In this document: positions 51,515-60,533 of the stretch, piece after piece
Layout of the letters: each line of letters begins with the position of its first letter
How positions within the stretch are numbered: position 1 is the first letter of the stretch
Virus record (IMG/VR): IMGVR_UViG_3300009431_000014
Location: 1-64,000 of that record
Source of the DNA: a virus
DNA: 64,000 nt
Strand: one strand, 5' to 3'
Notes under the pieces: generated by a model
The model's database searches: none
Told to the model about the DNA's origin: nothing
The model's input: only the letters and a program-made list of their open reading frames with translations
Position numbers and translations under genes: made by a program

Positions 51515-52132
51515 ACTCCAGAGCTGATTAAAGAGTCAACCGAGTACTGGGAGAACTTGTCACAAGCAGACTTCGCTAGTAAGATCGAGGATCTCAGTCA
51601 AGATAGTCTCAAAGAGTTAGCAACCAAACTCAAGGGTGAAAGATTGGACCTAGTAAATAAAGCTCTCAAGAAGACATCCCCAGTAGGTGAGACCCTCAGC
51701 GAAGATTGGGCTAGCAAAGAGTTCCAAGAGCTCTCCCATAAGCTGATGCCACCGCAGGGTCCAGCTGATACAGTTGAGGGCGAGTTATTGAGAGCAGTGA
51801 ATAAGTTAGTCTATCGATATTATAATGACGGAGACTATTTCTACCAAGGTTACGGAGTACACACTGCAGGAGCACCAGTAGCATTCTTACTCGATATGGC
51901 AGCTAAGCTACACATTGAAGACTTAACCAATTTAATTGATAAAGCAGTCGGTCTCACTGATGACGAATATGAAGGTGCACTCCGCTATATTGAGGAAGCA
52001 GTGCTAGCTTATGTGAAGAGCAAAGAGGGTAAGTATACTGAGAACCAGTATGACATGCTTTCGAAGACTTACACTAAGTACGCTAACTCTCAGTGGGATT
52101 CATCTGAGGGTGACGAAGAAGAGGAGTATTAA
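51461..52132 (+). CDS. Tagged head-region protein C (223 aa)
   Basis: N-terminus MNNMLKRLQEVTLSGEKD with Leu-Gln-Glu at 8-10. The remainder is all-helical (FASKIEDLSQDSLKELATKLKG; YEGALRYIEEAVLAYV) with a Glu-rich end. No family was recognised. ATGA overlap with protein B. Confidence 0.6.
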   Translation: MNNMLKRLQEVTLSGEKDTPELIKESTEYWENLSQADFASKIEDLSQDSLKELATKLKGERLDLVNKALKKTSPVGETLSEDWASKEFQELSHKLMPPQGPADTVEGELLRAVNKLVYRYYNDGDYFYQGYGVHTAGAPVAFLLDMAAKLHIEDLTNLIDKAVGLTDDEYEGALRYIEEAVLAYVKSKEGKYTENQYDMLSKTYTKYANSQWDSSEGDEEEEY

Positions 52133-52134
52133 TT

Positions 52135-52512
52135 ATGGATCCATTAAAGGACGCTTTCATTGATACGGTTTGTAAGGATATGGTTGGTATTCCCGAGGAG
52201 TCTAAGGAGACCAAGTCGTCAGCTGATCCACTTAAGGATTCATTTGTAGGTGAGGCTATTAAGGATCTCAATGGTGGAGCTCCCGCAGATAACCAGAAGG
52301 TTAACAAGAGCTTGACCGATGTAGGTGCTTTGCCTGAGGGGGACGCCAAACGAGAGCACCTTCTAAATAATTTCGCTGAGTCGGTATTCAGCGGTAAGCC
52401 GACAGATCAGCAGACCACCCCAGAGAAGGAGGTCAATGTTGAATCGGTAAAGTCAGACGCAGATAAAGAATCACAATCGGTATTAAGAAACCTGTTAAAG
52501 GGACTAAATTAA
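52135..52512 (+). CDS. Hypothetical acidic protein (125 aa)
   Basis: Contains two copies of a short repeat: DPLKDAFIDTVCKDM at the start and DPLKDSFVGEAIKDL near residue 31. Low complexity, probably flexible. Likely head core component by position. Confidence 0.5.
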   Translation: MDPLKDAFIDTVCKDMVGIPEESKETKSSADPLKDSFVGEAIKDLNGGAPADNQKVNKSLTDVGALPEGDAKREHLLNNFAESVFSGKPTDQQTTPEKEVNVESVKSDADKESQSVLRNLLKGLN

Positions 52513-52526
52513 AAGGAGGGAATAAA

Positions 52527-55043
52527 ATGTTATTCAAAGACACAAAGAAAGCATTGGGTAGCTTAAGGTCACCGCAGTCAACCGTTAAAGAGCAAGAAGT
52601 AGCATTCAGTGGGAATAAAAAGGATGCCACTCTTGATCTGTTTAATCGGTCTCGTACCGTCTTAGATGGTCAGCAGCCTGATCCGAAAGCTACACAAGAC
52701 GCTCTGATAAAGAAGTTACTTGAAATGTCCGATAAAACACAGGACAAAGAACCTCTCTCAGAGGAGAAGCAGTACTTGGGTATGTCTGGTCAGGATAGTT
52801 ATTACGTTGAGGTTAACCAGAACGAGGAGACAAGAAACGTTGATAGTGTGATTGTGTATGATGCTGCTGGTGAGGAGCTTGACACACTCTCCAAAGAGGA
52901 AGATGTTGAACTCACTCCAGTGGAAGCACTGTCTGAGTTGGTGGATAAATATAACTTGGATAGTGTGAGCTATAAGCTTCTTGTAGATTTGGGTGTCCTC
53001 AAGGAAGAAGAGCCTGAACCTGCACCTGCTGAAGAAGAGACTCCTGAAGAAGGCGAACCTGAGGATGAGGAGACTCCCGAGGAGGAAGAGGTAGAAGAGC
53101 CTGCTGAGTCTCTAGCTGTTGATGATGTGATCATGATCGAAGGTAAGCGTGCTGTTGTCAAGGAAGTACTTGACGAAGAGGACTCATATGTTGTTGAGTT
53201 CACTCCCGAGGACTCCAAGACAATGAAGAAAGCTGCGGTCATGGACGCATGTGGTTCCAAGAAGTTAATCACCAAGGTCAAAGAAGCAGAAGAGCCTACA
53301 ATCATCACTCGTAGTATGGCAGATCTCGATAAAGACGAAGAGGGTGCTGTCTCTAAGGAGTGGGAGAAACATTTCGGAGCCTCAGCTGTACCCGAAGAAC
53401 TAGCGTTCGCAGATGATCTCACTGCTAAGCAGTATAACTTACTAGCAGCACTGTTGGTTAAGAAAGAGAGTAATCCCTTTTACACTTCTTATGTCGGTGA
53501 GATTGACGATGTCCCTGCGATACTGTCGAATGCGAGCGGACACAAATACATCTCAGTGGATGCAGCTCATAAGGATGTGTTAAGATCCTTCTTAGCCAAA
53601 CATGGAGTCAAAGAAGCAGCAGTTGACACAGATCAGACTCCGAAGAATGAGCCTGCCGTTGACACTGCGGATAAAGATAAAGGTAAGGGTGGTAAGGTCA
53701 ACACTGATAACCCAGAGGGGAAGCCTAAGGATAAAGAAGCAATCACTCAGCCTAAACCTACGGATGACAAGCAGGGTAAGGATGGAGCACCTGCAGTTGC
53801 TGGAGCTAAGGTACAGCCTGATAAAGGAGACACCACTCCGCCTAAGCAGGGATCAGGTTCTTATCAAGGTGACAAGACCAAGACTGGCGATCCTAAGGTT
53901 GACGGAGCTAAGGTAGTTCCTGGTAAGGGTGAAGATAAGGATGCTGTGAAACCTGGATCTCCAGGTGGCAGTGCGGATATCGGTGTGGTTGGTACTCAGA
54001 TTGTAGCTTCAGTCCAGGAGTTGGCTGAGTCGCTGAACATGAGCGTTTACGATATCATCGACGCTATGAAGAAGAAACTCGAAGCAAAGGATTGTGCGAC
54101 CAAGACTTATAAAGGAAAGAAAAAGGTCAAGGATTCCGTTGAGGACTTCAAGGAAAGTTCTCCTCCGAATAGGATCTTCTCTCAAGAGGAATATGCCCAA
54201 GAAGTATCGGGAGGTGAGGAAGATCTTGCTAAGATGAAGGAACTTCCAGGGTTCAGTAGTGGGTTAGGGTTGATGTTGGTAGAACCTAATGATAAAACGG
54301 GAGCTTATGATACGCTCAAAAGGAAGCTGGATCAGCAGCATCCTGAGAACGAAGAGATAGCCAGTGCAGTATTCGAACTCGAGCCAGGACAGTATGCGAT
54401 TAGACATGGCAAGGGTGTGATGTGGACTTTCGTTATTCAGAACAGAGTCAAAGTTGACGCACCTAAAGAAGGGAAGGTAGCCAAGGTCGCAACGGACGAT
54501 CCTGCTAAGCAAGCCAAGGATCTCCTTGAGAAGTTGACCGAGGAACAGAAGGCTGATTATAATACGAAACTCTCAGCCCTTGAGAAAGAGCTCGAAGATA
54601 AGAAACTCACTCAGGATGAGTTCAACCAGAAATCGGATGAGCTCTTAAAGTCTTATCAGGCTGAACCTGAGGGTACCAAGGAATCCAAAAAGGATGGCAA
54701 CGTCATTGATGGGTTGCTAAAGAAGTACGGTCTTAAGGAAGCGTCAATCCAGGATCTTGAAGCTATCGCAAGAGACTTCGCTGACGGAGAGGAGTTAGTA
54801 ACTCTGTTAAAAGCTCAACCTTCTTATAGCTCTGGGTTAGGCTATATAGTGACTTCTCCAGAAGAGGATACATCCGTTTATGACCAGCTCCTCAAGAAGT
54901 ACCCAGCGGAGGACTGGCAGCTAAAAGGAGACGGAGTTTGGTTAGTCGCTGAGGTTGATAGTGGGATCTTCGTTGCCAAACGTGACGATAAAGACAGTTC
55001 TCCAGGTGTGTTCTTACAACAGAGGAGAGCGGATCTAAGATGA
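52527..55043 (+). CDS. Large acidic multi-segment head protein (838 aa)
   Basis: Alternates folded parts with low-complexity linkers: an Glu/Pro linker (about 160-195), a Lys/Gly/Asp/Pro linker (about 365-485), and a charged helix (about 665-720). Two related C-terminal domains share SSGLG-x-x-V and YD-x-L (FSSGLGLMLVEP near 592, YSSGLGYIVTSP near 770). No known family. Position between portal and protease fits a prohead core or internal protein. Start behind AAAAGGAGGG. Confidence 0.6.
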   Translation: MLFKDTKKALGSLRSPQSTVKEQEVAFSGNKKDATLDLFNRSRTVLDGQQPDPKATQDALIKKLLEMSDKTQDKEPLSEEKQYLGMSGQDSYYVEVNQNEETRNVDSVIVYDAAGEELDTLSKEEDVELTPVEALSELVDKYNLDSVSYKLLVDLGVLKEEEPEPAPAEEETPEEGEPEDEETPEEEEVEEPAESLAVDDVIMIEGKRAVVKEVLDEEDSYVVEFTPEDSKTMKKAAVMDACGSKKLITKVKEAEEPTIITRSMADLDKDEEGAVSKEWEKHFGASAVPEELAFADDLTAKQYNLLAALLVKKESNPFYTSYVGEIDDVPAILSNASGHKYISVDAAHKDVLRSFLAKHGVKEAAVDTDQTPKNEPAVDTADKDKGKGGKVNTDNPEGKPKDKEAITQPKPTDDKQGKDGAPAVAGAKVQPDKGDTTPPKQGSGSYQGDKTKTGDPKVDGAKVVPGKGEDKDAVKPGSPGGSADIGVVGTQIVASVQELAESLNMSVYDIIDAMKKKLEAKDCATKTYKGKKKVKDSVEDFKESSPPNRIFSQEEYAQEVSGGEEDLAKMKELPGFSSGLGLMLVEPNDKTGAYDTLKRKLDQQHPENEEIASAVFELEPGQYAIRHGKGVMWTFVIQNRVKVDAPKEGKVAKVATDDPAKQAKDLLEKLTEEQKADYNTKLSALEKELEDKKLTQDEFNQKSDELLKSYQAEPEGTKESKKDGNVIDGLLKKYGLKEASIQDLEAIARDFADGEELVTLLKAQPSYSSGLGYIVTSPEEDTSVYDQLLKKYPAEDWQLKGDGVWLVAEVDSGIFVAKRDDKDSSPGVFLQQRRADLR

Positions 55044-55396
55044 ATAAACGGCAGAAGTTGAAAAAGAAACGTGGTATCAAGGAAGCTCAAAAGAATCGTA
55101 AGCGAGCTTCTAAGGGGCTTCCACCTAAGGAGCGTCACCACCGTGAGCATAAGGATAAAGAAGCTGAAGTCAAGCAAACTCGAGCGAAAGAGACGGTGGA
55201 GATGAGGGTGGAAGCCAAGGCAGATCTGGATAAGGGTACAGTGCAATTTCCTCCAGTCAGTGAGGAGCCTCAGGTTGTATTACCAGATCAGCAGATGCCT
55301 GAGCGTGATGACGCACCTGAGATTAAGCAACGGGATGATATGCCGAAGAAGAAAGTAGGGATCTTCGGGAGAATCAAGGGGTTGTTCAGGAAGTAA
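55040..55396 (+). CDS. Small protein with very basic N-terminus (118 aa)
   Basis: The first 55 residues are Lys/Arg/His-rich (KRQKLKKKRGIKEAQKNRKRA), the middle is acidic/Pro-rich, and the end is basic and hydrophobic (KKKVGIFGRIKGLFRK). It may contact DNA inside the head. ATGA overlap. Confidence 0.5.
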   Translation: MNKRQKLKKKRGIKEAQKNRKRASKGLPPKERHHREHKDKEAEVKQTRAKETVEMRVEAKADLDKGTVQFPPVSEEPQVVLPDQQMPERDDAPEIKQRDDMPKKKVGIFGRIKGLFRK

Positions 55397-55473
55397 CTTA
55401 ACTACGCTACTCATGGTGGGTGGCTTAACTATTAATGGTAGGGTAACTTTAAATATAAAAAGGAGGAAAGAAA

Positions 55474-56349
55474 ATGAGAAAGCTAGCATTGTTAGCATTG
55501 GTTCTGTGTTTCGCATTGGGTGTGGGAACTGCACACGCAGACATCATGGACAACCTCGTCATCAGGTCTGGAGGAAAGATCATCCTACAGAATGGTGCGA
55601 ACACTTTAATCACATCACAGTCAGGGGATATTCGGTTAAGCCCGATCACTGGTGATGTACAGATCCTGGAGTTCAATGGTAGAGCTGCGAGTCTTGAGTT
55701 CGTTGGTAGTGCAGATACAGCAGCCATCAGTTACACGGATGCAACCAATACGCTTGATTTTGGTAACACAGGTATTGCGACCACTGGCGGTATCGCTCTC
55801 ACAGGCGGTGCGTTTAGTGCAGCGAGCTTGACTGCGGATACAGGTGATATCACTGCTACTCTCGGTGACGTGATCGTGAGTGCGGGTGGTGTGACTGTAG
55901 ACCTCGGGAATATCGTAGCTACTTCAGGTGGAGTTGAAGCAGGAGCGATCGTTACTGGTGGAACAGGTGTTATAGCAACCACTGGTAGTGTCGTAGCTTC
56001 AGCAGGTAGCGTGGATGCAGCGACAGATATTTCATTCGGTGAAGCACTCGTAGGTAATGTGGCAACACTAACCTGTGCTACGCCTGATGCACTTAGCTTG
56101 AATGTATTCGCAACGATGGTAACCTCGACTACGGCAGCAGACGTATTGAACCTCGCTGACGGAGTACCAGGACAGATCGTTCTGATTTGCTACGTCGCAG
56201 AGACTGCTGGTGGAGATAACTTGGTAATTACTCCAGCGAATCTCGGTACAGGAACAACCGTCACATTAGCAGCTCCTGGTGAGTTTTGTGAGTTGATTTT
56301 TGATGGTACGAATTGGCAAGTAAAAGCAACAGATGGTGTGTTAGCATAA
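55474..56349 (+). CDS. Secreted beta-repeat protein (291 aa)
   Basis: Residues 1-22 are a clear Sec signal peptide (MRKLALLALVLCFALGVGTAHA) with an AHA cleavage site. The body has repeated short beta strands rich in Gly, Thr, Val and Ala (GDITATLGDVIVSAGG, GDIRLSPITGDV), as in beta-helix or fibre shafts. The C-terminal about 90 residues look like a globular cap (IVLICYVAETAGGDNLVI). Possibly a decoration, fibre or exported protein. AAAAAGGAGG precedes the ATG. Confidence 0.6.
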   Translation: MRKLALLALVLCFALGVGTAHADIMDNLVIRSGGKIILQNGANTLITSQSGDIRLSPITGDVQILEFNGRAASLEFVGSADTAAISYTDATNTLDFGNTGIATTGGIALTGGAFSAASLTADTGDITATLGDVIVSAGGVTVDLGNIVATSGGVEAGAIVTGGTGVIATTGSVVASAGSVDAATDISFGEALVGNVATLTCATPDALSLNVFATMVTSTTAADVLNLADGVPGQIVLICYVAETAGGDNLVITPANLGTGTTVTLAAPGEFCELIFDGTNWQVKATDGVLA

Positions 56350-56364
56350 CATACTTCTTAAATT

Positions 56365-56391
56365 TGAGAGGTGACCCCACCTCACCTCTCA
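56365..56391 (+). terminator. Strong hairpin after the secreted protein gene
   Basis: TGAGAGGTGA (56365-56374) pairs perfectly with TCACCTCTCA (56382-56391) around a 7-base loop. No T-run follows, so it may be a pause, a processing site or a weak terminator. Confidence 0.5.
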
Positions 56392-56464
56392 GATCAATGC
56401 AGCCATAGCTGGTCACAAGCCCAGTTGAGAGATGCAGAGTGGTCAAAGATTAAGGGGTAAGATT

Positions 56465-56794
56465 ATGATGCTGACAAAAGAACAGATGGAATTTCTTCGA
56501 GGTGTACATTACGGAGGTTGTATGGCTGAGCAGTACTTGAAAGCTAATGAGGGAGAGTCTATCGAAAGATTCTTCGAGCTCCGAACACAGCCTTATCAAG
56601 GTGAATTCCATAAGCACTTCCGAGCAGGAGCATGGAGAGGACTACTACATATATTGAATGTGGTCGGCTATTTTAGAAAGCATAATCTTAAATGGGAAGA
56701 GTTATTCAATAAACAGAATCCTAAGCAAGAGGATAATCCAGAACCATGGGTTCAGGATCCAGACTATTGGAAACAATCAGGAGGAGAGAAATGA
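56465..56794 (+). CDS. Hypothetical protein (109 aa)
   Basis: ATG 56465 (MMLTKEQMEFLRGVHYGGCM…) follows AAGGGGTAAGATT. Helical with FHKHFRAGAWRGLLHILN. It overlaps the protease gene by 4 bases. No family was recognised. Confidence 0.5.
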   Translation: MMLTKEQMEFLRGVHYGGCMAEQYLKANEGESIERFFELRTQPYQGEFHKHFRAGAWRGLLHILNVVGYFRKHNLKWEELFNKQNPKQEDNPEPWVQDPDYWKQSGGEK

Positions 56795-58950
56795 AGAAGA
56801 TAAAGCAGATTGTTGAACGCTTTGTAGCGAAGGGTACTATTCTCGAGGCGGATCGCAAGAAGTTATCAGAAGGAGTATTGTGCAAGGTTAAATACCCTAT
56901 CTGTAACGTAGGTGAGCTTAATAAAAATAATCGTATGTATGAATGGGCAGTATGGGACGGTGTAAGCCAAGACCAAGATGTCCAGGACAAACTCGGCAAT
57001 AGGACTATGTTCGCTCAAGAGGAGCACCCTGAAGAGGGTTCTTCCACTCGGACAGACAGAATAGCTGGTATCGTTACTGAGATTGTCGAAGATCGTGCGA
57101 ACAGCAAAGTCCATGCAATCTTTGAGATCTTAGATACTCCATACGGTCGAATCATCGATACATTGTTGAAAGCGAACTGCGGTATTGGAGTGTCCACTCG
57201 AGCAGAGGGAGAACTTGACGAGGTAGAGGAAGACGGTAAGAAATACCATCGAGTTATCCCAGAGAAGTATAAGCTCGTGACGGTCGACTTTACAGCAGAT
57301 CCATCGACCTACGGAGCTTACCCAGAATCTGTTGAGCAGAACATTGTCACCATCGTGCAGAAGGGGATCCAAGAGGAGAAGCTCGATCAGAAGTTCGCTA
57401 TCACGCTACTCGAGGGGTTCAAATGCAAAGATGGTAAATGTCTGCTTGAGACGTTGAAGAAGAACGAATCGTTGGAGTCCGTTCTTGAGCTTGAGGTAGA
57501 CGCATACGGCAAGAAACACAAGGTCAAGGATATGCTGGAGAAACTCAGCGATGAGCAAGCTTCTGATATGTTCTCTATGCTAGCGGAAGAGATGATGCAG
57601 TCAGGTCTTCTAGAGGGTGACCTCCCAGATGTCACCGAAGAACTCAAGAAGTTCTTCGAGATTAAAGAGCTCGGTGAGGGAGTCACACTTACCGCAGAAG
57701 GTCCAGATACAATGAGTTTTGACATCAACGGTAAGAAGTATGAGTACTTTGGAGTTGAGAAGGGTTGGATGGAGAAGATCAAGAAGATGCTCAAATACGG
57801 TCAGGGCTTCAATGCGATACATTGGTTGAATAAGTTCGTGCCTAAAAAGAATATCTACCGTATCGAGGGTGAAGGTAAGAATATGAAACGAGTCCCCATC
57901 GTTGCCCAAGAGGAATCAGTTAAAGAGAACCACGAGGGCTTAGTGAAAGCTATCAAGCAGTTCGGGGTAACTATCAGTTCCAAAGATGGCGACTTCAACA
58001 GTGCTCCAGATGAAATAGAGGATCTCGAAGTGAAGGATGGTGTGCTGTATCTGACACCTCGTGGAGGGAATGTCATACCTTATCGAATCGGTTCTTGGGA
58101 TCAAATAGGTGACAATGCGGTTACACTTAAAGCAGAAATCGGTGAGTCAATCAAGGAAGGACTTGCTGAGGTGGATTTCGCAACGCTACTTGCTAATATC
58201 AAGAATGTGACCAAGGATGCGATTCTCAATAAGGATGAACAGAGACTTCTCAAGGAATCCAAGACAGTTGTTGACTTCATCGAGAACGCACTGAGCTTAG
58301 TTAAGAAGTATCGTGAGCATGAGGTGTTGGCTGAATCGACTACAGAGACTCTCAAGGAGAACGCAGAAGGTCGTATTGGTGAGATCACTGAGCGATACGC
58401 AACAGATGTGATGGAAGCTGAGATAACTCGTGTTAGACTGGCGACACTCTGCAAGGAGATCGATAAGCAGTTTGAACAGTTCAAGAAGGATCATGAAGCT
58501 CAGGTGACCCGTATGGTTGAAGATCACCAAGCGGAGATTACGGAAGCCAAGAAGTCTATCGCAGAGAAGACTGTTGTGGAGATCAAGAAGGTTTATGATT
58601 CCAAGATGAAACAACTCCAGAATAAGTTTAATAAAGAGACGAAAGCTCTTGAGACCAAGTGTGCTCAGGAGATTTTTAATAAAACAGTTGTGGAGACTGC
58701 AATCGCAGATTCAGGATTGCAGTTGCCAACGAAAGCTGTTGATGTGCTGAAGCAGTGTTCATCCCGTGAGGAAGTGAACAAGATGATCGCTGAGTTCAGA
58801 GTTCGATTAAAAGAGAGCCTACTACACTCTGGTGGGGTTTCCGAAGTGAAGGTCAATGAGACCGTACCGTCTACCGATGACTCTATTATCGGTGGGAAGA
58901 TGCTTAATGTAACTAAACGTCTTATCAAAGACGTTTCTAAAGGTTCATAA
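56791..58950 (+). CDS. Prohead protease-scaffold fusion (719 aa)
   Basis: Residues 1-180 are a gp21-type (U9/S80) prohead protease: FAQEEHPEEGSS (His79), CGIGVSTRAEG (Ser135), KLVTVDFTADPS (Asp166 or Asp170). Spacing is close to T4 gp21. Residues 180-460 are an unassigned insert with two alpha/beta parts. Residues about 470-690 are a long charged coiled coil, as expected of scaffold (gp22-like). T4 encodes these separately. ATG 56791 has AGGAGGAG. Confidence 0.78.
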   Translation: MKKIKQIVERFVAKGTILEADRKKLSEGVLCKVKYPICNVGELNKNNRMYEWAVWDGVSQDQDVQDKLGNRTMFAQEEHPEEGSSTRTDRIAGIVTEIVEDRANSKVHAIFEILDTPYGRIIDTLLKANCGIGVSTRAEGELDEVEEDGKKYHRVIPEKYKLVTVDFTADPSTYGAYPESVEQNIVTIVQKGIQEEKLDQKFAITLLEGFKCKDGKCLLETLKKNESLESVLELEVDAYGKKHKVKDMLEKLSDEQASDMFSMLAEEMMQSGLLEGDLPDVTEELKKFFEIKELGEGVTLTAEGPDTMSFDINGKKYEYFGVEKGWMEKIKKMLKYGQGFNAIHWLNKFVPKKNIYRIEGEGKNMKRVPIVAQEESVKENHEGLVKAIKQFGVTISSKDGDFNSAPDEIEDLEVKDGVLYLTPRGGNVIPYRIGSWDQIGDNAVTLKAEIGESIKEGLAEVDFATLLANIKNVTKDAILNKDEQRLLKESKTVVDFIENALSLVKKYREHEVLAESTTETLKENAEGRIGEITERYATDVMEAEITRVRLATLCKEIDKQFEQFKKDHEAQVTRMVEDHQAEITEAKKSIAEKTVVEIKKVYDSKMKQLQNKFNKETKALETKCAQEIFNKTVVETAIADSGLQLPTKAVDVLKQCSSREEVNKMIAEFRVRLKESLLHSGGVSEVKVNETVPSTDDSIIGGKMLNVTKRLIKDVSKGS

Positions 58951-58967
58951 AATAAAGGAGAAAACTC

Positions 58968-60440
58968 ATGTTAGACGTAAAGAAATTAGCGGAACAACGC
59001 AGAACGGAGCTCCGCAGACGTCAGGTTGAGTCTCTTGGTCGTTGGAAACCCTACATCGACATTGTAGAAGGCTTCTACAAGGATGAAGGTAAAGAACTGA
59101 AAGAATATCAGAAGGCGAACATAGCCCAGTGCTGTGACAACCTTTTTGATTTCTATGTTCTTAGTAAAGTCAACGAGGGACTCTCCGAGGCGACTACTTC
59201 AGACGCAATTGCGTTTGCAAGGCAGATGCTCCCAACTATCCCTGCATTGCTACCGAGCTTGGTTGCAGACCACGTATCTATCGTTCAGGCGATTGACAGA
59301 CCTCAGGCTCAGGTCTATTATCTGAACGTTAAGGCTGCTACTACAAAGGGCAACATAACAGCAGGTGATACACTCATCGGGGCAACAACAGGTCATGCTG
59401 CAAGTGAAGGTGCAAGAGGTTACGCATCAGACGTGGTTTATTCGGAAGCGAATATTCCAGGTACAGGTGCTCAGACCCTAACACTGGATCCTGTCGCTAA
59501 CCTACCGATGATCGCAGGTTCGATCGTAGTAGTAGCTACTACCACCGTTGCAGCAGTCCAGGCTATTGAAACATTCTCAGATAACGGTGATGGCACGCTA
59601 ACTGGTGATAGAGGTTCAACTGGTACTTACACCGTAGCAACGGGCATCGTGATCTTAGATGCAGGTGTTGGTAATACTGTAGACGCTGTCGATACAGCCG
59701 TAACTTACAGATGGAACGTTGAATCCTACCCAGAGGGAATTGGCGGACTCGACCTCGAAGTTACCTCAAGTAACGTCGATGCGAGAGTATTCCCGTTGAA
59801 ACTCAACTATAGTGTAATGTCAGCAATCTTGCTCCAGAAGGTGCATGGCTTCGTGCTGGCAGATGAGGGTATGAAGTTCTCAACTCAGGAAATCAGATTT
59901 GCAATCGATCAGCTAGTATTGAATGAAGCTCTTGTAGCTTCTCAGGCTGCTGGTGCTGCAACATCTCCTGGTAACTTCGATACCGCTATAGGAACAGGTC
60001 AGGAGTGGATTTGGAGAGCTCATCAGATCAAAAGGTACTTCAGCAAAGGATCAGCTAACATCTTTGCGAAGACTCTACGTGCACAAGCGAATGTCATCAT
60101 CGGTGGCATCAACGTTTGTTCATTAATAGAGCAGTTGCCTGAATACAAACCTGCTGCAGGAATTGGTACGAAACCGCCTGCAGGTCCTTATGTACATGGT
60201 ACATTGGGTTCAAGGTTAGTGATCTGCAATCCGTTCTACAATGCAGATACTTATGTTCTCTGTTTCCGTGGGGACAACTATCTGTATGCAGGATTGATTT
60301 ATGCTCCATACGTACCGTTATATGCAACCGACCCAGTCACATTGGCGAATTTACAAACCCAGCGTGGTTTCATGTCAATGGCTGCGATCAAACGCATCAA
60401 TGATGGTATGTTTACTTACGGCACAATCTCGAATTATTAA
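58968..60440 (+). CDS. Major capsid protein, gp23-like (490 aa)
   Basis: HK97-fold capsid protein by order after the protease and by QVYYLNVKAATTKGNITAGD, like the gp23 strand that follows its proteolytic site. GLSEATTSDA gives Leu72-Ser73-Glu74 followed by Ala, a fitting gp21-type cleavage point that would remove a 74-residue delta domain (T4 removes 65). A beta-rich insert (about 155-250) may be surface-exposed. A terminator-like hairpin follows. Confidence 0.8.
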   Translation: MLDVKKLAEQRRTELRRRQVESLGRWKPYIDIVEGFYKDEGKELKEYQKANIAQCCDNLFDFYVLSKVNEGLSEATTSDAIAFARQMLPTIPALLPSLVADHVSIVQAIDRPQAQVYYLNVKAATTKGNITAGDTLIGATTGHAASEGARGYASDVVYSEANIPGTGAQTLTLDPVANLPMIAGSIVVVATTTVAAVQAIETFSDNGDGTLTGDRGSTGTYTVATGIVILDAGVGNTVDAVDTAVTYRWNVESYPEGIGGLDLEVTSSNVDARVFPLKLNYSVMSAILLQKVHGFVLADEGMKFSTQEIRFAIDQLVLNEALVASQAAGAATSPGNFDTAIGTGQEWIWRAHQIKRYFSKGSANIFAKTLRAQANVIIGGINVCSLIEQLPEYKPAAGIGTKPPAGPYVHGTLGSRLVICNPFYNADTYVLCFRGDNYLYAGLIYAPYVPLYATDPVTLANLQTQRGFMSMAAIKRINDGMFTYGTISNY

Positions 60441-60466
60441 TATTTAATTCGAGTAATAGACTTCTC

Positions 60467-60495
60467 AGTTGGGAGGAGCAATCCTCCTCCCAACT
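60467..60495 (+). terminator. Terminator-like hairpin after capsid gene
   Basis: AGTTGGGAGGAG (60467-60478) pairs perfectly with CTCCTCCCAACT (60484-60495) around a 5-base loop, followed by TTTCT-type bases. The 12-pair stem is strong; the T-run is short, so termination may be partial. Confidence 0.7.
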
Positions 60496-60533
60496 TTCTA
60501 AAAAGGAAGATGAGCATTCAAAGGAGGAACAAA

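Noticed and set aside
52970-53422. Minus-strand frame of 150 residues opposite the 838-residue protein
   Set aside because: Ser-rich shadow of Glu/Asp codons.
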